DNA from: an uncultured Myxococcaceae bacterium
GTDB lineage: Bacteria; Myxococcota_A; Polyangia; Polyangiales; Ga0077539
Direction: 5' to 3'
NCBI GenBank assembly: GCA_945952225.1
Contig: CAMFHP010000070.1
Coordinates: 1-41,945, forward strand
DNA length: 41,945 bases
In this document: one piece after another, positions 1 through 8,324 of the stretch
Position numbering within the stretch: position 1 is the stretch's first letter
How the letters are laid out: each line of letters starts with the position of its first letter
Notes under the pieces: model-generated
What the model was told of the DNA's origin: nothing
Database searches by the model: none
The model's input: only the letters and a program-made list of their open reading frames with translations
Made by a program: the position numbers and the translations under genes

Positions 1-2
1 CA

Positions 3-46
3 CGAGGCCCGAGGCTCCCGCACTCCGCGGTGGTCTTCGGGCCTCG
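3..46. terminator. GC-rich inverted repeat upstream of glmU
   Basis: CGAGGCCCGA at 3-12 is the exact reverse complement of TCGGGCCTCG at 37-46, giving a 10-bp stem with a 24-nt loop. It could be the terminator of a gene lying left of the window, but no T-tract follows, so the assignment is weak. Confidence 0.35.
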
Positions 47-94
47 CGCCATTTCGACACCCGACGTGCGGCGGCGTTGTTCTGCGCCTCTTCG

Positions 95-124
95 TTGTGT
101 GCGTGGGCCCGAAGCGGCTATCTA
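95..124 (+). promoter_or_regulatory. possible sigma70-type promoter of glmU
   Basis: TTGTGT (95-100) and TATCTA (119-124) are separated by 18 bp and lie just upstream of the chosen glmU start at 139. The boxes are only partial matches to the consensus. No Shine-Dalgarno sequence is obvious before the start. Confidence 0.3.
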
Positions 125-138
125 CGCGCCGAAACCTC

Positions 139-1590
139 ATGAGCAACCGACGCTGCACGATGATCCTGGCCGCGGGGCAGGGCACCCGCATGAAGTCCAC
201 CCTCCCGAAGGTGCTGCACCCGGCCGCGGGGGCGCCGCTGGTCGTGTGGGCCATCGAGGCTGCGCGCGACGCGGGCGCCGACTCGGTGGTGGTGGTCGTG
301 GGACACGGACGCGAGCAGGTGATCGAGACCGTGCGCGCCCGCTTCGGCGACGCGGTTCGCTTCGCCGTGCAGACCGAGCAGCGGGGAACGGCCGACGCCG
401 TGCGCGCAGGACTCACCGCCGTCGACGACGACGTGACCGAGGTGGTGATCACGTACGGCGATGTTCCGTGCATTCCCGCGGCGGCGCTGCGGGCCCTCAC
501 CGACGCGAGGGCGGCGACGGGCGCGGCGCTCGCGCTGCTCACCACCACGGCCGACGATCCCACGGGCTACGGACGCATCCTCCACGACGGCGACGGGCGC
601 GTCGTGGGCATCCGGGAGCACAAGGACTGCTCCGCCGCGGAGCGTGCGATCCGCACGGTGAACCCGGGCTTCTACGCCGTCGATCGCGCGTTCATGGCCG
701 ACGCCCTCGGACGCATCTCGTCGACGAACGCGCAGGGCGAGTTCTACCTCACGGACCTCGTGGCCCTCGCGGCGACGGCGCGCGCGCACAACGTCGCCGA
801 CGTTCCGTGGGAGCCCCTCTCGCTCCGCGGTGTGAACGACCGCGCCGAGCTCGCGATGGTCGAAGACGTGCTGCACCAGCGCATCGCCGATCGGCACCGT
901 CGCGCGGGCAACAGCATCGCGACGGGTGCGCGCATCGACCACGACGTGACCTTCGAGACGGGGGCCGTGGTCGGTCCCCACACGGTGCTCCGCGGGCGCA
1001 CGCACGTGGGGAGCAACGTGGTCATCGACGCGGGCTGCGTGCTCGACGACGCGCGCCTCGGCGCGGGATCGCTGCTGAAGGCCTACACCGTGGTGCAGCG
1101 CAGCGAGGTGGGGGCGAGCGCGCAGCTCGGTCCCTTCGCGCATCTGCGTCCCGACAGCGTGCTCGAAGAGGGCGCGCACGTGGGCAACTTCGTGGAGCTC
1201 AAGAAGACCCGCCTCGGACGCGGCGCCAAGGCCAACCACCTCGCCTACCTCGGCGACGGCGACGTGGGCGCGGGCGCGAACATCGGCGCGGGCACCATCT
1301 TCTGCAACTACGACGGCGTGCAGAAGCACGTGACCACCGTGGGTGAAGGGGCCTTCGTGGGTTCGAACAGCTCGCTCGTGGCGCCGGTCACCATCGGACG
1401 CGGCGCCTACGTGGGCTCGGGATCGGTGATCACGAAAGACGTTCCCGACGACGCCCTCGCCGTGGGACGCGCCCGTCAGGACAACAAGCTCGGTTACGGA
1501 GCCCGTCTGCGCGAGCGCTTCGCGGCGGCGAAGCGTGCGCTCCAGGCGGCGGCGTCAGCGGCGGCGGCGACGACGAAGCAGGGCGAGTAG
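139..1590 (+). CDS. glmU: bifunctional UDP-N-acetylglucosamine pyrophosphorylase / glucosamine-1-phosphate N-acetyltransferase
   Basis: This enzyme acetylates glucosamine-1-phosphate and then uridylates it to UDP-GlcNAc, the cytoplasmic precursor of peptidoglycan and LPS. The N-terminus carries the pyrophosphorylase signature LAAGQGTRMKSTLPKVLH. The C-terminal half is a left-handed beta-helix of hexapeptide repeats with the acetyltransferase segment FVELKKTRLGRGAKANHLAY and the following GAGTIFCNYDG. At 483 aa it is slightly longer than the usual 450-460; the extra is an Ala-rich tail. The ATG at 139 is preferred over the in-frame ATG at 97 because homology begins at once (MSNRRCTMILAAG). The last 36 bases are also coding on the opposite strand for the tail of the neighbouring gene. 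Confidence 0.95.
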   Translation: MSNRRCTMILAAGQGTRMKSTLPKVLHPAAGAPLVVWAIEAARDAGADSVVVVVGHGREQVIETVRARFGDAVRFAVQTEQRGTADAVRAGLTAVDDDVTEVVITYGDVPCIPAAALRALTDARAATGAALALLTTTADDPTGYGRILHDGDGRVVGIREHKDCSAAERAIRTVNPGFYAVDRAFMADALGRISSTNAQGEFYLTDLVALAATARAHNVADVPWEPLSLRGVNDRAELAMVEDVLHQRIADRHRRAGNSIATGARIDHDVTFETGAVVGPHTVLRGRTHVGSNVVIDAGCVLDDARLGAGSLLKAYTVVQRSEVGASAQLGPFAHLRPDSVLEEGAHVGNFVELKKTRLGRGAKANHLAYLGDGDVGAGANIGAGTIFCNYDGVQKHVTTVGEGAFVGSNSSLVAPVTIGRGAYVGSGSVITKDVPDDALAVGRARQDNKLGYGARLRERFAAAKRALQAAASAAAATTKQGE

Positions 1591-3114
1591 CGACACGGCC
1601 ATCGCTCCGAGGGCGTGCGTTCCGGTGACGGGGCGTGCGCCCGCGCGGCACGCGCAGCCGTCGTTGCCGGGGTACAGCAGGTCGGCGTCGGGACCTGCGT
1701 CGAAGACCTTCACATCCACGGGCGTCGAGGCGTCGACGGGTTCGAGGGCGTCGGGGTACTCCACCGCCGAGTCGCGGGGAGGTCCCGCGTCGACGGGCGG
1801 AACCACCACACACGCGCCGCGCTCGCAGCGTTCTCCGCGGGGGCACACGGCACCGGCGCAGGCGTCGCGGCACATGCCCTCGACGCAACGTTGTCCGTCG
1901 GCGCAGCGGACGCTCGCGCACGCGTCGGCGACGCAGCGACCGTCGCTCCCGCAGGTCTGTCCGGTGGCGCAGCGACGGCACTCGCAGCGGGGGGTGCAGA
2001 CGCCCTCGACGCAGACGTTGTCGCCATCACAGGAGACGCCCTGGCAGGGGTCGACGCAGCGTCCTGCGCGGCACGCGAGGCCCATGGGGCACACGATGCC
2101 CTCGCAGGCGCCGACGCAGCGTCCTGCGACGCAGCGCTGGTTGGCGGCGCACGACACGGTGGCGCAGGCGGTCTCGACGCAGGTGCCGCGGTCGGTGCAG
2201 ACCTCGCCGGAGAAACATCCGAGCTCGGCGCGGCATCGGTCGACGCAGGTTCCGCGGTCGCAGACCTGCGTGGCGCCGCAGAGGGAGGCGCCGTCGTCGA
2301 CCTGTCCGTTGCAGTCGTTGTCGACGCCGTCGCAGCGCTCGGCGGAGCCCGTGACGGCGGGGAGGCACGCGAGCACGCCCGCGCGACACTGGCGCACGCC
2401 GGCGGCGCAGGCGCCCATCATGCCGGTGTCACAGGCTCCTCCGGCGCCGCTGCACACGACGGAGTCGACGCGCGCGACGAAGTCGGTGAAGTTGTTGTCG
2501 CCGCCGGAGTAGAGGTCTTCCCACGCGAAGTAGAAGGCGTTGGCGGTGCTGCGCGAGTCGTAGATCAGCAGGTGGATGTACGAGTCGGCCCCCATGGAGT
2601 CGGGGTTGTACTGGCGCTCGGAGAAGAAGTTGTGTCCCGGCGCACCGGCGGCGACGCGGGCGCAGCACTGGGAACATCGCCCCGAGGTTCCATCTTCGGG
2701 CGTGCGGAGAAAGAAGCCGATTTCGCCGCCGCGGTAGTCGGGGTTCCCGCGGAGGGCGAGGGTGAAGGTGGCGCCGTCGGGGGCATCACAGGGAATGAGC
2801 ACGTGCAGGTCGTTGGGATCGGGCGCCATGCCCGGCCGCACGTTGTACCAGCCGAAGACGTTGCGAAACGCCGCCTGGCCGCGGGTGATGAGCGTGAAGG
2901 TGAGCGTGCATCCGGGCACGAAGCGCTCGGGCGTGATGGCCGCGTCGTCGCGGGCCCGCAGCGCGCTCTCTCCGCGCATCGAGAAGAGCGTCTGGAGCGC
3001 GTCGCCGACGGGGATCTGCGGCCCGCCGCGGGGCTGGTTGATGGCGAGCGCCGAGGGCGTGACGGCGACGAAGGCCGCGAGCAGCGCGAGCAGGCGAAGG
3101 AGTCGATGGGCCAC
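1555..3114 (-). CDS. secreted Cys-rich protein with DUF4114-like domain and MYXO-CTERM-type tail
   Basis: A 519-aa exported protein of unknown function. The GTG at 3114 is chosen because a GGGAGG ribosome-binding site lies about 8 bases upstream and a signal peptide starts immediately (VAHRLLRLLALLAAF...PSALA). Residues about 175-222 read like a DUF4114 domain (IHLLIYDSRSTANAFYFAWE, then GGDNNFTDFVARVD). Around 262-277 is CDGVDNDCNGQVDDG, an acidic putative metal-binding motif common in myxobacterial surface proteins, followed by many short Cys-rich repeats of the CxxGxxCxxGxC kind. The end (GCACRAG, hydrophobic stretch, RRRRRR) fits the MYXO-CTERM sorting tail, so the protein is probably held at the cell surface and processed. 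It converges on and overlaps glmU by 36 bp. Confidence 0.8.
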   Translation of the reverse strand: MAHRLLRLLALLAAFVAVTPSALAINQPRGGPQIPVGDALQTLFSMRGESALRARDDAAITPERFVPGCTLTFTLITRGQAAFRNVFGWYNVRPGMAPDPNDLHVLIPCDAPDGATFTLALRGNPDYRGGEIGFFLRTPEDGTSGRCSQCCARVAAGAPGHNFFSERQYNPDSMGADSYIHLLIYDSRSTANAFYFAWEDLYSGGDNNFTDFVARVDSVVCSGAGGACDTGMMGACAAGVRQCRAGVLACLPAVTGSAERCDGVDNDCNGQVDDGASLCGATQVCDRGTCVDRCRAELGCFSGEVCTDRGTCVETACATVSCAANQRCVAGRCVGACEGIVCPMGLACRAGRCVDPCQGVSCDGDNVCVEGVCTPRCECRRCATGQTCGSDGRCVADACASVRCADGQRCVEGMCRDACAGAVCPRGERCERGACVVVPPVDAGPPRDSAVEYPDALEPVDASTPVDVKVFDAGPDADLLYPGNDGCACRAGARPVTGTHALGAMAVSLLALLRRRRRR

Positions 3115-3221
3115 GAAGGATGCCTCCCAGTCCGGTGGGCGATTGTTTCCTCCGCGGGGCCGGTTGAACAGGGGCAAGCGAGGGCGAATGACGCCGGGCG
3201 AGCGCGCGGGGAGGGGAGGGC

Positions 3222-3640
3222 GGTGGCGGGAGGAGCGGGCGGGGTGGTGGGAGGAGTGCGGGGCGGTGGTGAGAGGAGTGCGGCGGGTCGTGGGAGGAGT
3301 GCGGGGCGGTAGTGAGAGGAGTGCGCGCGGTGGTGGGAGCAGCGCGGGGAGTCTTGCGACGAGTGGGGGAGCGAGGTTTGAGGATGGCGGGGCGTGGTCG
3401 GAGGACGGGGGAGGGGAGGTTTGAGGACGGCGGGGCGTGGTCGGAGGAGTGGGGGCGCGAGGTTTGAGGAGTGCGGCGGGTCGTTGGAGGAGTGGGGAGG
3501 GGAGGTTAAAGGACTGCGGGGCGTGGTTGGACCACGGGGGAGCGAGGTTAAAGGACTCGTGGGCGTGGTTGGACCACGGGGAGGAGTGGTTAAAGGACTC
3601 GTGGGCGTGGTTGGACCACGGGGAGCGGAGGTTTAACCCT
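3222..3640. repeat. GC-rich minisatellite, 21/22-bp units organised as 42/43-bp dimers
   Basis: Units of the form GGTGGTGGGAGGAGTGCGGGG begin at 3222, 3243, 3265, 3286, 3308 and 3329, alternating 21 and 22 bp. The next section has dimers starting GTTTGAGG or GTTAAAGG at 3376, 3419, 3462 and 3505 (43-bp steps), then 3547, 3589 and 3631 (42-bp steps). The youngest-looking copies (3505-3640) each contain the perfect dyad GTGGT-TGG-ACCAC. Open frames run through the array in several phases, but their proteins are only low-complexity Gly/Arg/Val, so no gene is called here. Confidence 0.85.
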
Positions 3641-3948
3641 CCGCGGGGGAGTTCCGAGGTCGGGGCTGTGTGTCTCGGATTTCAGTGGGAGTGTTCGGGT
3701 GGGGCTGTGTGCCGCGATCTGATGGTGGAGGCGATCGAGCGGGGAGGGGTGGGCATGGAGGGCAACGCCGGGCGGCGTGGTGCGCGGGGCGCGGGGGCGG
3801 TGGGGACTACGCGGAGCAGCCGGTGAAAAATGGCTTGACCGTGTTGCGCGCGATGGTGTGTCGTAGGCGTGGACATACTGTGTGAAGCGCAGTGGTGTGG
3901 GTGTGGAGGACAGGACCGCGAGTAGAGATCGAGCGAAGCGGGCGGGAT
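3641..3948. other. gene-free stretch between minisatellite and low-GC island
   Basis: No convincing coding frame, RNA or hairpin is seen here. Short frames on both strands lack recognisable protein features and ribosome-binding sites. Composition falls from very GC-rich toward that of the following island. Confidence 0.5.
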
Positions 3949-4049
3949 GTTAGGTGCTACGCGGGGGGAATTGGGAGCGCGTGGTTGTTAGGCTGAGGGA
4001 AGTCTGGTTGTTAGGCCGCGTGCTCTCTACTGCGAGGTTGGGCAGACGG
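3949..4049. repeat. cluster of four GTTRRRY motifs at the left edge of the low-GC island
   Basis: GTTAGGT at 3949-3955, GTTAGGC at 3987-3993 and 4010-4016 (inside a 12-bp direct repeat TGGTTGTTAGGC with a 23-bp period), and GTTGGGC at 4037-4043 followed by AGACGG. The last copy resembles the sequences at 5562 (GTTGGCCAGCCG) and 8319 (CTGGTCAGCCG) that close the dyads behind the two island genes. GTTRRRY is the consensus of the integron attC 3' core site; that reading is an inference. Confidence 0.5.
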
Positions 4050-4065
4050 AAGCTGGCACTACATA
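4038..4065 (+). promoter_or_regulatory. possible promoter of the kinase gene
   Basis: TTGGGC (4038-4043) and TACATA (4060-4065) with a 16-bp spacer lie in a locally AT-richer leader ahead of the kinase. The match is weak. A 6-codon frame (ATG at 4133, MKAEQR, stop overlapping the kinase ATG at 4150) follows. Confidence 0.25.
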
Positions 4066-4149
4066 ACGGCACACCATAAAGGCCGCAAACCCATCGCGAC
4101 GCGATAAGTCACACATCAAAATCAACGCAACGATGAAAGCAGAACAACG

Positions 4150-5466
4150 ATGACGACCCGATATCGAATTGAGCACCTTGCAGGCGAGGGTGGCTTTGGC
4201 AAAGTCCACAAGGCGTTCGACACCACCCTCGAGCGCAACGTCGCCATCAAGACCCTCGACCCGCTCTTCAGTAGTGGACTGTCTGAGGCGGATAAGCAGC
4301 GCTTTCGCCGAGAAGCTAGAGTCCTCGCGAATCTCTCGCACCCCAGCATCCCGGCTATCTATGACATCCAGTCTGACGAGGCTGTCGGCGAGTTCCGGAT
4401 CATCTTCGAGTGGATTGATGGCCAGTCTGTCACCGAGCAGCTCCGCGAGCGCGGAATCGCCGCTTTGGACCAGACGAAAGCATGGTTTTCCGACATCTGC
4501 TCGGCGCTGACGCACGCACATTCCAAGAACATTATTCATCGCGACATCAAACCCGCTAACCTCGTTCTCGCGACGAGTGCACGCGCGTGCTACGTTGTCG
4601 ATTTCGGGATCGCGCTCACTTCTGACGAGGCCACTCGATTGACTGGCTCGACTGGCATCGGGACGCCCGGCTATATGGCGCCCGAGCAAGAACGTGCGGG
4701 CACGGTTACTGCTGCGGCAGACATCTATGCGCTCGGCATCGTTCTCTACGAGTGCCTTGCCGGCAGACGGCCGCAAGTCGGAGGCTATCAACCCCTCAAC
4801 TCCATCAACGAAGCCATTCCGCCGGCGGTGGACGAACTTGTTCAGAGCTGCATCCGGGAGGATCCTACCCGGCGTCCTCAATCCGCCGCCGATTTCTTCA
4901 TCAAGTTCGAACGGGCGCTCCAGCCGCACGCCAACTTCTCGGAAGTTCTGTCCTCGGGTTCGTTGCACGAGGTCCAGATCGCCATCCAGAACATGACTCC
5001 GAAGTCGTACGCACAGTTGCCGCGCGGGCAACAACTTAATGTCCTTTCGCGACTCAAAGACCTGACGAGGGTAGATGAGCCCCGCCTTCGAAACGCGGTC
5101 GCTAGCGTCCTCAGCGACCTGGTCCGAGTGATCTCTCTTTGTCGCGACAAGGACATCGAATTCGTCATCGAGAATGCCGTTTTTTACGGCTACGACAAAA
5201 CGTTTGGCGAATCCTGGTTTGGCAATGAACGTGTCCGCGTGGCGCTCAACGAGGTCGCGATCGATTGTCGTGATTCTGCGCACGCCGTCATTGCGCGTGT
5301 CGTTCTAGAGCATTTCCGCGACAGTTCTCTCGACGAAAGAGGCCGGTGGTACTTTCACGATCTGCGCATTCTACTCCAGAACCTGCTGGCGAATCCCGAC
5401 TGCACCGAGAGTGATGCAGAGGAGTTGGCTCAACTGCTCGATACGGTGAACGAGGTGAGTCACTGA
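4150..5466 (+). CDS. Hanks-type serine/threonine protein kinase with C-terminal helical domain
   Basis: A cytoplasmic eukaryotic-like kinase of 438 aa. All key residues are present: Gly loop GEGGFGKV (12-19), ATP lysine K34 in VAIK, catalytic loop HRDIKPAN with D132, DFG at 151-153, and GTPGYMAPEQ in the activation segment. The kinase domain ends near 265. The remaining 170 residues are helical, without a membrane segment or PASTA repeats, so this is not a PknB-type wall sensor. The gene is less GC-rich than its surroundings and is followed after 221 bp by a helicase-nuclease gene of similar composition, which suggests the two were acquired by transfer and act together. The start is supported by homology beginning at residue 4; no strong Shine-Dalgarno is seen. 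The substrate is unknown; the helicase is a natural candidate. Confidence 0.93.
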   Translation: MTTRYRIEHLAGEGGFGKVHKAFDTTLERNVAIKTLDPLFSSGLSEADKQRFRREARVLANLSHPSIPAIYDIQSDEAVGEFRIIFEWIDGQSVTEQLRERGIAALDQTKAWFSDICSALTHAHSKNIIHRDIKPANLVLATSARACYVVDFGIALTSDEATRLTGSTGIGTPGYMAPEQERAGTVTAAADIYALGIVLYECLAGRRPQVGGYQPLNSINEAIPPAVDELVQSCIREDPTRRPQSAADFFIKFERALQPHANFSEVLSSGSLHEVQIAIQNMTPKSYAQLPRGQQLNVLSRLKDLTRVDEPRLRNAVASVLSDLVRVISLCRDKDIEFVIENAVFYGYDKTFGESWFGNERVRVALNEVAIDCRDSAHAVIARVVLEHFRDSSLDERGRWYFHDLRILLQNLLANPDCTESDAEELAQLLDTVNEVSH

Positions 5467-5488
5467 GCGCGGCATAGGCAGCAAGACT

Positions 5489-5568
5489 GCCCAACATGCC
5501 GATGGTGCCGACCGCCCCCACATCACTCACCGAATTCCCAACCGGCTCACCGCCGTGGCACGTTGGCC
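5489..5568 (+). repeat. attC-like dyad after the kinase gene
   Basis: GCCCAACATGCC (5489-5500) pairs with GGCACGTTGGCC (5557-5568) at 10 of 12 positions, closing an 80-bp imperfect hairpin 22 bp after the kinase stop. The left end fits RYYYAAC. It is the exact complement of GTTGGGC at 4037, in front of the kinase. By hand alignment the first 43 positions match the site at 8246 at about 33 positions. A terminator hairpin is the simpler alternative, but the sequence sharing with 8246 goes beyond what a terminator needs. Confidence 0.45.
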
Positions 5569-5641
5569 AGCCGCTGCGCTGCGAGCGACGGTCGAGAGCG
5601 ATTGGTAGCGTACGAATCACGATGCGAGCCGAGACAATAGA

Positions 5642-5660
5642 AACTCGTACTTGACGAGTT
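5642..5660. promoter_or_regulatory. perfect 7-bp inverted repeat, candidate operator of the helicase gene
   Basis: AACTCGT (5642-5648) and ACGAGTT (5654-5660) are exact reverse complements with a 5-bp centre, ending 27 bp before the GTG start at 5688. Size and position suit a dimeric repressor site in the promoter or leader. No dedicated helix-turn-helix gene is present in the island. Confidence 0.45.
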
Positions 5661-5687
5661 GTCTCATGCAGGAAAGGTGGAGAATTC

Positions 5688-8222
5688 GTGGTCGACTTCA
5701 AGAAGCGCCTAGCCGCCAAACACGTCGGGGTCGTGACTGATCCGGTTCAATTGTACGAGACGCTGGATCGCGCTTCGGACAAGGGACCGCTTCGTCCTGC
5801 TCAGGTAGCCGTACTAAACGAGTGGTTCTCCTCGCGTAGGGGTGAGCGGGATCTCGTGGTGAAACTGCATACAGGGCAAGGCAAGACGCTTATCGGGATG
5901 TTAATCCTTCTTTCTCGGCTCAATGAGAAGAAGGGGCCCGCGCTGTATCTTTGTCCGGATAATTATTTGATTGAGCAAACCAGAGCCCAGGCGAAACAGT
6001 TTGGAATCGAAACGTGTACTGCGGACCCCGACATCCCGGAGGAGTTCGGCGATGGTCGAAAGATCCTCGTCACGTCCGTGCAGAAGCTCTTCAATGGTCT
6101 TACCAAGTTCGGCCTTCATCGCTGGTCAGTTGATGTCGGAACTCTGCTTATGGATGACGCTCATGCGTGCTCCGATATTATTCGGGAGCAATGCCGAATT
6201 CGGATTCCCGCCGATGACGCCGCCTACGTTCCGTTGCGAACTTTGTTTGCGTCGGAACTCGAAGCGCAAGGAGTCGGAACGTACGCGGATATCTGCAACG
6301 CGAAATACGAAGCAATGCTTCCTGTGCCTTATTGGGCATGGATCGACCATGAGGCGGACGTTGCCAAGGTGTTGTCTGCTGGACAAAATCGTAAGTCCAT
6401 CAAGTTCGCTTGGCCTCTTCTGAAAGATCGGTTGGCGCACTGCCAGTGTGTGGTCTCTGGAGCTGCGATCGAGATTGAGCCAATTATTCCACCTCTGGAA
6501 GCATTTGGCGCTTACTGGAACGCGACGAACCGCATCTTTATGTCGGCAACCGTTACAGATGATGCTTTCCTGGTAAAGGGTTTGCAGCTTAGTCCTGCTA
6601 CAATTGCAAAACCTCTCGCCTACGAAAGGGAGCGCTGGTCGGGAGAGAAGATGGTGCTCATCCCCTCTTTGATCGATGAATCTCTAAGTCGAGGGGAAAT
6701 CGTTCACATGTTCGCGCCTCCAAACCCGAATCGCACTTACGGCGTGGTGGGTCTGGCGCCCAGCTTCAACGGTACAAGAGATTGGGAGAAGTATGGCGCG
6801 AAGATCGCGACTAAGGACACGATCGGATCTTCTGTCGCGGATCTGGCCTCGGGTAAGTTCGAGAAAGCCTTGGTGCTCGTAAATCGATATGATGGTATTG
6901 ATCTTCCTGACGCAGCTTGTCGTGTTCTTGTGTTCGACTCGAAACCTTACTCTGAGAGCCTTATCGATCTGTTTCAGGAGAGTTGCCGCCAAGATAGTGA
7001 GTCTACCTTGATGCGTACGGTGCGAACTGTTGAGCAGGGGTTCGGACGAAGCGTTCGAGGTGAGAAGGACTATTCGGTAGTGGTTGTTACTGGAACCGAT
7101 CTTACTCGCCTTGTTCGCGATAAAAACTCTCGGAGGTTTCTGTCGAGCCAAATGGCCTTGCAAATCGAGCTCGGGATCGAAATCGCAACTCTGGCCCGCG
7201 AAGAGATCGAAAGCGGTACCGCTGCAAAGGACGCGCTTCTGGGATTGATCAAGCAATGTCTTGCTCGAGATGCTGGCTGGAAGGCATTCTATAGTGAGCA
7301 GATGGAGGCAGTAGAAGTTCGAGGCCCGAACGAGCAGTTGCTGCGCCACTATGCGATCGAACTTGCTGCTGAGCAGAAGTATCAAAAGGGAGACTATTCG
7401 GACGCCGTGCGTGATCTCCAGCAGATGTTGGATGCTGGGACGGTTAAGGGGGCTGACCGTTACTGGTATCTCCAAGAGATGGCGCGATACGCTTACAAGA
7501 CACAACGGTCGGAGTCGCGCCGTCTGCAGGTGTCAGCGTACAATGGAAATCGGTACCTTCTCCGCCCTGCAGATGGCATTACGGTGACAAAGCTCGTGGC
7601 CGTGAGCCACGGTCGTATGGAGCGGATTATCGGTTGGATTACACAGTTTGACACCTACGAACAGATGGACGTGGCACTTTCAGATATCCTCAGCCGGCTC
7701 GTGTTTGGAGGAAAAGCCGACAAGTTCGAGCAGGCTTTGGACGAATTGAGCCGTGCACTAGGCTTCGTCGGTGAACGGCCGGATCGGGAGTGGAAGGAAG
7801 GCCCTGACAATCTCTGGGCCTTGGACGACACCCAATACATCCTCTGGGAGTGCAAGAACGAGGTTGAAACCGATCGGTCTGATATCAATAAGCACGAGAC
7901 GGAGCAGATGAATCGATCCTGCGCATGGTTCCGAAAACACTACGCTGGAATGGCGGCGAAAAATATCATGGTTATTCCCACGCACAATGTGGCGAGCGCA
8001 GCTTCTTTCATTTATGATGTCCAGGTCATGCGTACGGCAGAGTTGAATAAGTTGCTCAAGGCTGTGCGTGGATTTTTTAAGGCGTTTGAAGCCGCCAACT
8101 TGAAGGATCTCTCGCCACTGCAAGTGCAACAACTGGTAGATTCTCACAAGCTCTCCGTAACCGCACTACTCAATGACTACACGAAAGCGGTGAAGAACCG
8201 CCCGCGTACCGCGACCACGTAA
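5688..8222 (+). CDS. XPD/DinG-like superfamily 2 helicase fused to a PD-(D/E)XK nuclease domain
   Basis: An 844-aa protein. The N-terminal helicase has Walker A HTGQGKT (61-67), the DEAH-type box DDAH (156-159), a [19 protein letters not shown] segment like the second helicase domain of XPD/DinG proteins, and a motif VI-like QGFGRSVRG. No four-Cys iron-sulfur cluster insertion is visible, unlike true XPD or DinG. A helical linker follows. Near the end, GPD (D707) and WECKN (E721, K723) form a PD-(D/E)XK nuclease signature in a Glu/Lys-rich context. The GTG start at 5688 has an AGGTGGAG ribosome site. Helicase-nuclease fusions of this kind are typical of anti-phage or restriction systems; partnership with the upstream kinase is inferred from adjacency and shared low GC. 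Confidence 0.85.
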   Translation: MVDFKKRLAAKHVGVVTDPVQLYETLDRASDKGPLRPAQVAVLNEWFSSRRGERDLVVKLHTGQGKTLIGMLILLSRLNEKKGPALYLCPDNYLIEQTRAQAKQFGIETCTADPDIPEEFGDGRKILVTSVQKLFNGLTKFGLHRWSVDVGTLLMDDAHACSDIIREQCRIRIPADDAAYVPLRTLFASELEAQGVGTYADICNAKYEAMLPVPYWAWIDHEADVAKVLSAGQNRKSIKFAWPLLKDRLAHCQCVVSGAAIEIEPIIPPLEAFGAYWNATNRIFMSATVTDDAFLVKGLQLSPATIAKPLAYERERWSGEKMVLIPSLIDESLSRGEIVHMFAPPNPNRTYGVVGLAPSFNGTRDWEKYGAKIATKDTIGSSVADLASGKFEKALVLVNRYDGIDLPDAACRVLVFDSKPYSESLIDLFQESCRQDSESTLMRTVRTVEQGFGRSVRGEKDYSVVVVTGTDLTRLVRDKNSRRFLSSQMALQIELGIEIATLAREEIESGTAAKDALLGLIKQCLARDAGWKAFYSEQMEAVEVRGPNEQLLRHYAIELAAEQKYQKGDYSDAVRDLQQMLDAGTVKGADRYWYLQEMARYAYKTQRSESRRLQVSAYNGNRYLLRPADGITVTKLVAVSHGRMERIIGWITQFDTYEQMDVALSDILSRLVFGGKADKFEQALDELSRALGFVGERPDREWKEGPDNLWALDDTQYILWECKNEVETDRSDINKHETEQMNRSCAWFRKHYAGMAAKNIMVIPTHNVASAASFIYDVQVMRTAELNKLLKAVRGFFKAFEAANLKDLSPLQVQQLVDSHKLSVTALLNDYTKAVKNRPRTATT

Positions 8223-8245
8223 GTGATTTGGCAGATACAGGGAGA

Positions 8246-8324
8246 GCCCAACAAGCCGCCACTGCCAACCACCCCACTTCACTCAACAACCACTCACCTG
8301 CCTCGATGCGGCGGCAGACTGGTC
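8246..8324 (+). repeat. attC-like dyad after the helicase gene
   Basis: Begins GCCCAACAAGCCGCC 23 bp after the helicase stop. The inner arm GCCGCC (8255-8260) pairs perfectly with GGCGGC (8310-8315), while the outer arms (GCCCAAC and ACTGGTC) pair only in part. Total length is 79 bp, nearly the same as the site at 5489, with the same placement behind a stop codon. Confidence 0.4.

Noticed and set aside
3394-3826. Small plus-strand proteins across the minisatellite
   Set aside because: They are Gly/Val/Arg-rich translations of the repeat, change with unit length (42 or 43 bp, which breaks the frame), and have no ribosome site of note.
4027-5283. Long open frame on the minus strand across the kinase gene (418 codons)
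   Set aside because: It is antisense to a gene with every kinase motif, and its protein shows no recognisable domain. The frame is a by-product of codon bias in the kinase.
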